Source: Micrococcaceae bacterium Sec5.8
GTDB lineage: Bacteria > Actinomycetota > Actinomycetes > Actinomycetales > Micrococcaceae
Assembly: GCA_039636775.1 (NCBI GenBank)
Contig: CP143429.1
Coordinates: 558,001 to 622,000, forward strand
Length of the DNA stretch: 64,000 nucleotides
Direction: 5' to 3'
The number at the start of each line of letters is the position of its first letter. Within the stretch, counting starts at the first letter, position 1. The position numbers were made by a program, and so were the translations under genes. Positions 57,882-64,000 of the stretch are shown here, piece after piece. The notes below the pieces were generated by a model that saw only the letters and a list, made by a program, of their open reading frames with translations, had not been told where the DNA came from and did not search any database.

Positions 57882-58153
57882 ACGCCAACGCTGTCCTGGA
57901 CATCTGCCTCCAGGCGATGATTGTCGCCGCCAAGCTCTCCGCCCCCGTCCTGGTCACCGCACTGGTGGTGGGACTGGCCATCGCCCTGCTGCAGTCGATC
58001 ACCCAGCTGCAGGAAGCCACGCTGTCGTTCGTGCCGAAAGCCGCGGCCGTGGCGATCGCCCTGCTGGTCTGCGGCCACTGGATGATCTCGGAGATGGTGG
58101 CGTTCACCAACGACCTCTTCGCCAAGATCCCGTCCCTGCTCGGAGGCCTGTGA
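57878..58153 (+). CDS. fliQ: Flagellar export gate protein FliQ
   Basis: 91 aa, two membrane helices. LVTALVVGLAIALLQSITQLQEATLSFVPK is the family signature. Starts within the fliP stop (ATGA). Confidence 0.95.
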   Translation: MNANAVLDICLQAMIVAAKLSAPVLVTALVVGLAIALLQSITQLQEATLSFVPKAAAVAIALLVCGHWMISEMVAFTNDLFAKIPSLLGGL

Positions 58154-58154
58154 G

Positions 58155-58913
58155 GTGGGCATTCCGATCGACCCGACGTGGCTGGAAGCGCTCCTGCTGG
58201 CCACCGTCCGGATGACGGCGTTCCTGGTGGTGGCACCGCCCTTTGCGTACCAGGCATTCCCGGCCCGCGTGAAGGCCATGCTGGGGCTGGGGCTGGGCCT
58301 CGCGGTGTCCCAGCGGGTCTCCGCCGGGTACACCGCACGCGACACGGCCGGTTTCCTGACCGGAGTGGTGCTGGAGCTTGTCACCGGGCTGGCCCTTGGT
58401 TTCCTGGTGCTGGTGATCTTCTCCGCTGTTCAGTCCGCCGGCAGCCTGATCGATCTCTTCAGCGGTTTTCAGATGGCCCAGGCCTTCGACCCCCAAATGA
58501 ACGTCAACGGCGCACAGTTCACCCGACTGCTGCAAATGGCCGCGCTGGCGCTTTTGTTCGCCTCCGACGGGTATCAACTGGTCATCACCGGACTCACCGG
58601 GAGCTTCGGTGCCCTGCCGCTCGCCGGGGGCATCGATCTCGCCCGGCCCGTCGAGGCGCTGACATCGGCGGTCACCGGCATGTTCCTCGCCGCCGTCCAG
58701 ATCGCCGGGCCGCTGGTGGTGGTCCTGTTCCTCGCCGACGTCGGGCTGGGACTGCTGACCCGGGTGGCCCCGGCGCTGAACGCCTTTTCGCTGGGCTTCC
58801 CGCTCAAGATCCTGCTCACCCTCATGCTCGCCGGATTCATCTTCCTGGCGCTGCCAAGGATCGTCTCCAGCCTCGCCGGCCAGGCGGCCAAGACGGTACT
58901 GGGGGTGGGCTGA
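58155..58913 (+). CDS. fliR: Flagellar export gate protein FliR
   Basis: 252 aa from a GTG 1 nt after the fliQ stop. Conserved LLLATVRMTAFLVVAPPF, SGFQMAQAFDP (here LFSGFQMAQAFDPQMN) and VGLGLLTRVAPALNAFSLGFPLKILL. Completes the FliPQR gate; overlaps flhB by 1 nt. Confidence 0.94.
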   Translation: MGIPIDPTWLEALLLATVRMTAFLVVAPPFAYQAFPARVKAMLGLGLGLAVSQRVSAGYTARDTAGFLTGVVLELVTGLALGFLVLVIFSAVQSAGSLIDLFSGFQMAQAFDPQMNVNGAQFTRLLQMAALALLFASDGYQLVITGLTGSFGALPLAGGIDLARPVEALTSAVTGMFLAAVQIAGPLVVVLFLADVGLGLLTRVAPALNAFSLGFPLKILLTLMLAGFIFLALPRIVSSLAGQAAKTVLGVG

Positions 58914-59992
58914 TGTCGGATTCACAGGAAAAAACCGAGCAAGCCACCGACAAACGCATGAAAGAGGTCCGCTCCAAGGGCCAGCTTTCCCGCTCCCAGG
59001 ACCTCACGGCGTGGGTTGGCGTCGGTGCTGCCGCCATCATGCTCCCGGCCACGGTGGAACGCGCTGCCAACGCCGCAACGGACCAGCTCTTCAGCATCCG
59101 CGGCATCGTTGCAGCCCCGGACCCGGGCAAGGCCGTGAAGGCCCTCGAGGACGGACTCTCCGCCATCGCCGGCATCATCGGGCCCCTGCTGATTGTTGTC
59201 TTTGTGGTGGTCCTCGCCGGCGCCGCACTCCAGGGCGGCGTGCACATCAAAAAGTTCAAGCTGGACTTCGAGCACTTCAAGCTCCTCGACGGTCTGAAAC
59301 GCCTCTTCGGCATGCAGGCCGTGTGGGGCGGCGTCAAGGCCCTGCTGAAAGCCAGCGTCGTGGGGCTGGTTCTCTACAGTGTGGTCCAGGGGCTGGTACC
59401 GGTGCTGCTGACGGCCGGTGGAATGCCCGTCGCGGGTGTGGTGCAGGCCGCGGGCGGCGGCATCGCCGCCCTGGTCCAGTTCGCCGTGGCGGCCGGCATC
59501 GTGCTGGCGGTGGCGGACTTCTTCGTGGTGATGCGCCGCAACCGAAAAAAGACCCGGATGTCCAAAAAAGAAGTCCAGGACGAAAACAAGAGCAGCGAAG
59601 GTGACCCGCTGATCCGCTCCCAGCGGCGCGCCCGGCAGATGGCAATGAGCCGGAACCGGATGATCGCGGCAATCGGGGACGCCGACGTCGTGCTGGTCAA
59701 CCCCACGCACTTCGCGGTGGCCCTCAAGTACGACCCCGGAAAGTCAGCGCCCCGCGTGGTGGCCAAGGGCTCCGGCCATATCGCGGCCAGGATCAGGGAA
59801 GAAGCGGAAACGAAGAACGTTCCAATGGTCCAGGACATTCCGCTGACCCGGGCCCTGCACAGCGCTTGTGAGCTGGGCCAGGAGATCCCGGTGGACTTCT
59901 ACCGCGCCGTGGCCGGCGTCCTTGCGTTCGTGATGTCGCTGAAGGCGCGGGGGGCCGCCAGCGGCATGCACCGGATGGCAGCCGCCACGTGA
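58913..59992 (+). CDS. flhB: Flagellar export switch protein FlhB
   Basis: 359 aa from the ATG overlapping the fliR stop. QEKTEQATDKRMKEVRSKGQ-type N terminus, four membrane segments, and the autocleavage motif NPTH (263-266) in VLVNPTHFAVALKY. FliK triggers the substrate switch here. Longer in-frame starts would overlap all of fliR and are rejected. Confidence 0.95.
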   Translation: MSDSQEKTEQATDKRMKEVRSKGQLSRSQDLTAWVGVGAAAIMLPATVERAANAATDQLFSIRGIVAAPDPGKAVKALEDGLSAIAGIIGPLLIVVFVVVLAGAALQGGVHIKKFKLDFEHFKLLDGLKRLFGMQAVWGGVKALLKASVVGLVLYSVVQGLVPVLLTAGGMPVAGVVQAAGGGIAALVQFAVAAGIVLAVADFFVVMRRNRKKTRMSKKEVQDENKSSEGDPLIRSQRRARQMAMSRNRMIAAIGDADVVLVNPTHFAVALKYDPGKSAPRVVAKGSGHIAARIREEAETKNVPMVQDIPLTRALHSACELGQEIPVDFYRAVAGVLAFVMSLKARGAASGMHRMAAAT

Positions 59993-60029
59993 GAACAGCT
60001 CGATCGTCCGTCTGTGAAAGGACTGCACC

Positions 60030-62078
60030 ATGAAGAACAAGCTCGCCCCGCTGACCGTGCCGATCGGCATCGTCGGTATTGTGCTGCTGCTGGTTGTTCC
60101 GGTGCCGGCGCCGCTGCTGGACGTCCTCATCGTCTGCAATATCCTGCTCGCGCTGCTGGTGCTGCTGACCAGCATGTTCGTGAAGAAGCCGCTGGACTTT
60201 TCAGTTTTCCCCTCACTCCTGCTCGTGGCCACGCTGTTCCGGCTGGGCCTGAACGTCGCCTCCACCCGCCTGGTGCTGGGGGAGGGGTACGCCGGGCAGG
60301 TCATCGAAGCCTTCGGCAAGGTGACCGTGGGCGGATCCATGATCATCGGCGCCGTCGTGTTCCTGATCCTTCTGGTCATCCAGTTCGTGGTGGTCACCAA
60401 AGGCGCTGAGCGGGTGGCCGAGGTGGGCGCCCGCTTCACCCTCGACGCGATGCCCGGCAAGCAGATGGCCATTGACGCTGACCTCAATGCCGGCCTGATC
60501 ACCGATACCCAGGCCCGCGAACGCCGCGCCGAAGTCTCGGCGGAGGCAGACTTTTACGGCGCCATGGACGGCGCCTCGAAGTTCGTCAAGGGCGACGCGA
60601 TCGCCGGGCTCATCATCATCATCATCAACTTCATCGGCGGCATCGCCATCGGCATGCTGCAGCGCGGACTGGAGATCGGCGACGCGGTAGGCACCTACGG
60701 CATCCTCACCATGGGCGACGGCCTCGTCACCCAGATTCCGGCGCTGCTGATGGCCGTGTCCACCGGCATGATCGTGACCCGTTCAAACGCCGAATCGGAC
60801 ATGGGGCGCACGGCGTCCAACCAGCTGATGCAGTCGCCGAACGCCCTGCTCATCGCCGGCGTCGCCGCCGTGGCGATGGCACTGATCCCCGGCATGCCGC
60901 CGTTGCCGTTCCTTCTGGTCGGGGCGGGGCTGATTCTGGCCTCCCGCCGCGCGTCCGCCGGCCTGCGGCAGGCGGAGCAGGTCCGCGAGGCCGAGGCCAG
61001 CGCCCTGAACTTCCCGGAAGTGGACCCCAACGAGAAGCTTCTCGAGGACATGCGCGTCCACCCGGTGGAGATCCTCCTGGCCCCGGACCTCGTGGACATG
61101 GTCTCCGGCGCCTCGGATGACCTGCTGGCCCGGGTGCGGTCCCTGCGGCACAAAATCGCCATGGAGCTGGGCCTTGTGATCCCCCCGGTCCGCACGCGGG
61201 ACAGTGTGGACTTGCCGCCGTCGAGCTACTCCATCCGGATCGCCGGCGTAGAGGCAGGCGGGGGCACCGCCCCCAGTGGCCAGATGCTCGCGTTGGGCGA
61301 CAGCCTCGACTCGCTACCCGGCGTCGCAATGATTGAGCCCGTGTTTGGCCTGGCCGGGAAGTGGATTCCGGCGGAAATGCGCCACAACGCCGAGATGACC
61401 GGCGCCACCGTCATTGACCGCGTCTCGGTCCTGGTCACCCACCTGTCCTCGATTGTCACGGCTAACGCCGCCCGGCTCCTGTCCCGGGAGGACGTCCGGG
61501 TCCTGACCGAGGGGGTCCGGAAACAAAGCCCGTCCGCCGTTGACGAACTGACCCCGGCCCTGCTCTCCCTCGCCGAACTGCAACGGGTCCTCCAGGGGCT
61601 CCTGGACGAGCAGGTACCCATCAATGACCTGGCCCGGATCTATGAGGCACTGACCCTCCGCGCCAAAATATCCACGGACCCGGAGACACTGGTGGAATCC
61701 GCACGCCAGGCCCTCGGTCCGGCGCTGACGGCCAGGTTCATGGAAGGCCCCGTCCTGAATGTGATCATGATCGACCCGCTCCTGGAACAGTCCATGCTGG
61801 AGGACATGCGCCCCGCCGAGGGCGGCAGCCAGATTGTGATGGGCCAGGACCGGCTCGACGCCGTACTCCGGTCAGTGCGGTCCGCCGTCGACTCCGCGGC
61901 GGCCGCCAACCGCCCGGCCGTGCTGGTCTGCGCCCCGGCGCTGCGCCCCGCCATCCACCGGCTGGTGGGGGCGCACCCGGGTTCGGTACCGGTGCTCTCG
62001 TACCGTGAAGTCACTTCAGCGAACGTCCGGATCGAAACAGTAGGAGTCGTGCGCCATGCAGAACCGCTTTCGGCTTAA
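60030..62078 (+). CDS. flhA: Flagellar export protein FlhA
   Basis: 682 aa. Eight membrane segments in the first 300 residues with SLLLVATLFRLGLNVASTRLVL, FTLDAMPGKQMAIDADLNAGLI (FHIPEP region) and GDGLVTQIPALLMAVSTGMIVTR. The large cytoplasmic domain binds chaperone-substrate complexes. AAAGGA lies upstream of the ATG. Confidence 0.96.
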   Translation: MKNKLAPLTVPIGIVGIVLLLVVPVPAPLLDVLIVCNILLALLVLLTSMFVKKPLDFSVFPSLLLVATLFRLGLNVASTRLVLGEGYAGQVIEAFGKVTVGGSMIIGAVVFLILLVIQFVVVTKGAERVAEVGARFTLDAMPGKQMAIDADLNAGLITDTQARERRAEVSAEADFYGAMDGASKFVKGDAIAGLIIIIINFIGGIAIGMLQRGLEIGDAVGTYGILTMGDGLVTQIPALLMAVSTGMIVTRSNAESDMGRTASNQLMQSPNALLIAGVAAVAMALIPGMPPLPFLLVGAGLILASRRASAGLRQAEQVREAEASALNFPEVDPNEKLLEDMRVHPVEILLAPDLVDMVSGASDDLLARVRSLRHKIAMELGLVIPPVRTRDSVDLPPSSYSIRIAGVEAGGGTAPSGQMLALGDSLDSLPGVAMIEPVFGLAGKWIPAEMRHNAEMTGATVIDRVSVLVTHLSSIVTANAARLLSREDVRVLTEGVRKQSPSAVDELTPALLSLAELQRVLQGLLDEQVPINDLARIYEALTLRAKISTDPETLVESARQALGPALTARFMEGPVLNVIMIDPLLEQSMLEDMRPAEGGSQIVMGQDRLDAVLRSVRSAVDSAAAANRPAVLVCAPALRPAIHRLVGAHPGSVPVLSYREVTSANVRIETVGVVRHAEPLSA

Positions 62079-63174
62079 GGGCGCCTCGCTTGAGGAGATC
62101 CGCCGCAAGGCGGAGCAGCAGCACGGCCCCGCCGCCCGCATCGTGTCCGCGGAACGCGTCATCAGCCCCGGCATCGCCGGTCTCTTCGCCGGCGACCGCT
62201 ACGAGGCGGTGGTCGAGGTGGGACCGGAGCCGGTGACCGGCGAGGTGGCGCCCGATCCGGACGTCCTGGCCAGGGCCGCCCGTCCGACTCCTGGTCCGGC
62301 CAGCGCCGCCCGCGCTGCGGTGCCCGCCAACACTGCGGCTGCTGCGGTGCCCGCGGGTTCGGTGCCCGCCGCTGCGGTGCCTGCCCACAATTTGCAGGGC
62401 GCCGCGATCGCTGCCCTGCTTGACGAAGCCGACGCGGCCGAATTGAGCCTGCACCGGCCCGGCAACCCCGGACTTTCGACGGAATCCCCGGATTTCGCCG
62501 AACTGCTTGAACAGCTCGGCGCCGGGCTCCGCGGCCCGGCCGCCGTCGCTCCGGCCGAAACCATCGCTCCGGCCCGGCGCGGGCAGGCCGGGGAACGCGC
62601 CGCCGGGGCCCGGCGCGTGGCGCCGGACCACCAGGCGCCGGACGCCCGGCAGACGGCGGCGCCGGCCCCCGCCGTCGTACGCATGCCGGCGCCGGCACCG
62701 CTCAGCGGAACCGGGGACCTGGTGCTGCTCGTGGGACTTGGCGACGACGCGCTGGACACTGCCCTGGCCATGTCCACCGCAGCCGGCGGCGCCGACGTGC
62801 GCACGGCGGGGAAGCTGTCCGCTTACGGTCACCTGCACGTGGAAGGCCGGCAGGGCGCGACGGCGGCCCGCGCCCACGCAGTCGTCACGGAACGGACCGC
62901 TCTGGTGGCCTTCGGCTTGGGTAAGGCCCGCGACGCCCTCGCCCGGCTCCAACCGATCGGCGCTTTGTCCGCAGACCAGGTCTGGGTGGTGGTCGACGCC
63001 GGGCGGAAGCCGGAGGACACCGCGCGCTGGGTGGGCGTGCTCGCCGCGCAACTGGACATCGCTGCGGTGGCAGTGGTCGGGGCCACCGAGACCGCATCGC
63101 CGGAAACGGTTAATGCGCTGGGGCTGCCGGTGGGCTGGATCGACTCGGCTCCGGCACACCCGGCCAGGACCTGA
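62056..63174 (+). CDS. FlhF-like protein lacking GTPase motifs
   Basis: 372 aa, overlapping flhA by 23 nt with TAGGAGT upstream of the ATG. The first 55 residues (RFRLKGASLEEIRRKAEQQHG, and RYEAVVEV) resemble the B domain of FlhF. A long Ala/Pro linker follows. The C-terminal 150 residues have an SRP-GTPase-like strand-helix rhythm (GDLVLLVGLGDDALDTALAM ... DQVWVVVDAG ... VAVVGATE ... LGLPVGWID), but no GxxGxGKTT, DTAG or TKxD. Position after flhA is the usual place of flhF. It may be a degenerate, non-hydrolysing FlhF. Confidence 0.6.
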   Translation: MQNRFRLKGASLEEIRRKAEQQHGPAARIVSAERVISPGIAGLFAGDRYEAVVEVGPEPVTGEVAPDPDVLARAARPTPGPASAARAAVPANTAAAAVPAGSVPAAAVPAHNLQGAAIAALLDEADAAELSLHRPGNPGLSTESPDFAELLEQLGAGLRGPAAVAPAETIAPARRGQAGERAAGARRVAPDHQAPDARQTAAPAPAVVRMPAPAPLSGTGDLVLLVGLGDDALDTALAMSTAAGGADVRTAGKLSAYGHLHVEGRQGATAARAHAVVTERTALVAFGLGKARDALARLQPIGALSADQVWVVVDAGRKPEDTARWVGVLAAQLDIAAVAVVGATETASPETVNALGLPVGWIDSAPAHPART

Positions 63175-63248
63175 GATGGCCGGCACTTACCGCGCAACTG
63201 CCGCCGGATTCGTCGGCCGCCCTGCACCGCGAAGGGTAGATTGAGAGA

Positions 63249-63521
63249 ATGCTGGTACTAACACGCAAGCCGGGCGAACAGATCATGATCGGCGACGGGA
63301 TCGTCATCACGGTTCTGGAAGGCCGTGGTGACGGTGTTCGGATAGGCATCGAGGCGCCCCGTGGGGTGCCGATCCAACGCCGCGAAGTCATCGAAGCCAT
63401 TGCCGCCGCGAACCTGGCGGCAGCGCAAGCCGGTGCGGAGGCCGGCCCGGGGGCCGAGGATGCGCTGCGCGGGCTGGTCCCGCCGGCGCCCGCCACCAAG
63501 CCCACCGCCGGCACGGACTGA
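63249..63521 (+). CDS. csrA: Carbon storage regulator CsrA
   Basis: 90 aa. The first 50 residues are typical CsrA: MLVLTRKPGEQIMIGDGIVI, VRIGIEAPRGVPIQRREV. The rest is an Ala/Pro/Gly-rich tail absent from most CsrA proteins. RNA-binding dimer that blocks translation at GGA motifs; flagellin and flgB leaders here carry such motifs. FliW, its antagonist, is encoded 32 kb away in the same cluster. Confidence 0.92.
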   Translation: MLVLTRKPGEQIMIGDGIVITVLEGRGDGVRIGIEAPRGVPIQRREVIEAIAAANLAAAQAGAEAGPGAEDALRGLVPPAPATKPTAGTD

Positions 63522-63554
63522 CAACCGGGCGGGGCCATTCCCGCCTGCGGGCGA

Positions 63555-64000
63555 TCAGTCGACGGTGCCGTCGAGGTAGCGGGCCAGCGCCGGCTGGGCC
63601 GTCCGGCCGATCACGGCGAGGGCGTACTCTATGGTGCCGGCCATCGTCAGCTGATCGAGCACCTGGGTTGTGTCAGCGGGCTGCCTGGCGCCGTCCTCGG
63701 CCCGGCCGCCGGACGTGGCGGCCGCGTGCCGTACCCCCAGGCCCCGCAGGGTGTCTTCGTTGGTGCGGGCAGCGGCGCTGAGCTTATCGAGCGAGATGCG
63801 CAGAGTATCCAAGTGATCCCGCAGGATTTCAGGCCAGGTCCCGGCGGGAGCCCCGCCGATGAGTTCAAGCAGCGTCGCGTGGTCCGGCAAGCCCCATTCG
63901 GCCGCGATTGCCGCCGACTCCACGCTCCGGGCGAGCGCTTCAAAGCGAAGGCGTTCCAGGACACCCTCCACTTCGGCGGCCGTAAAGCTCAGCCACTGAA
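63555..64000 (-). CDS. FlgN-like protein, second copy (5' partial)
   Basis: The minus-strand frame continues beyond position 64000, so the gene is cut by the window edge; about 148 codons are visible. The visible protein reads WLSFTAAEVEGVLERLRFEA and then AAEWGLP, LLELIGGAPAGTWPEILRDHL, in the same order as WLPHGTKEVEQVLAHL, AETWGLP, LGELAAAAPQGAWSEILSAHL of FlgN at 33123-33611. Probably a paralogous export chaperone, with a second set of junction genes or other substrates possibly further right. Confidence 0.72.
   Translation of the reverse strand, partial: QWLSFTAAEVEGVLERLRFEALARSVESAAIAAEWGLPDHATLLELIGGAPAGTWPEILRDHLDTLRISLDKLSAAARTNEDTLRGLGVRHAAATSGGRAEDGARQPADTTQVLDQLTMAGTIEYALAVIGRTAQPALARYLDGTVD

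Noticed and set aside
63521..63554. Strong bidirectional terminator after csrA
   Set aside because: Only a 6-bp stem (ggcggg with cccgcc) without a T-run; too weak to call.

Overview
The window is high-GC chromosomal DNA from an actinobacterium of the Arthrobacter/Pseudarthrobacter group (family Micrococcaceae). The 16S signature, the enlarged 23S rRNA, the tRNA-free 16S-23S spacer, the DUF4193 and DUF4032 proteins, and a flagellar set without L- and P-ring genes all point there. No IS element, prophage, CRISPR array or integron was seen.

Left part (1-29.7 kb), housekeeping and alpha-glucan/trehalose metabolism. The window opens inside a maltokinase-GlgB fusion gene (open to the left edge), followed by a strong terminator and a complete rrn operon (two promoters, 16S, spacer, 23S, 5S, terminator). 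A small SRPBCC gene follows. Next is a divergent maltodextrin locus: LacI-type regulator and GH13 alpha-glucosidase on the minus strand, malE-malF-malG and a cyclomaltodextrinase-like GH13 on the plus strand. Two perfect LacI-family operators lie between them. The transporter has no ATPase of its own; an MsmX/UgpC-type ATPase lies about 3 kb past the end of that operon, beyond an FAD-linked oxidase and a DUF4032 protein. otsA-otsB (trehalose), a membrane-anchored DsbA-like protein, tRNA-Thr(TGT), a lipoprotein, a GyrI-like protein, a DUF4193 protein and a secreted AMIN-like protein complete this half.

Right part (30.4-64 kb), a nearly continuous flagellar cluster. Minus strand: flgN-flgK-flgL-fliW. 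Plus strand: fliC; fliD-fliS-small ORF; flgB-flgC-fliE-fliF-fliG-fliH-fliI-fliJ-NlpC/P60-fliK-flgD-flgE; then flbD-motA-motB-fliM-fliN-fliO-fliP-fliQ-fliR-flhB-flhA-FlhF-like-csrA. A second FlgN-like gene runs off the right edge. Between flgE and flbD sits a 5.5-kb block of non-flagellar genes: class II amidotransferase, glutamate decarboxylase, universal stress protein, zinc peptidase and a diguanylate cyclase.

The most interesting signal is regulatory. Five intergenic sites, each next to a flagellar transcription unit (flgN, fliC, flgB, flbD, fliM), share one architecture: CTWAC-type -35, exactly 11 nt between the 8-mers, then a GCCGATAG-type -10. This matches a FliA/sigma-28-class promoter, although no sigma factor gene is in the window. 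The flagellin leader also has a hairpin presenting ACGGAU plus a GGA-containing Shine-Dalgarno, and both CsrA and FliW are encoded. This suggests the CsrA-FliW-flagellin homeostasis circuit known from Bacillus operates here. Other oddities: a FlhF-like protein without a P-loop, a FliM without the CheY-binding peptide and no che genes, a FliY-like long FliN, and an NlpC/P60 hydrolase in the FlgJ niche.
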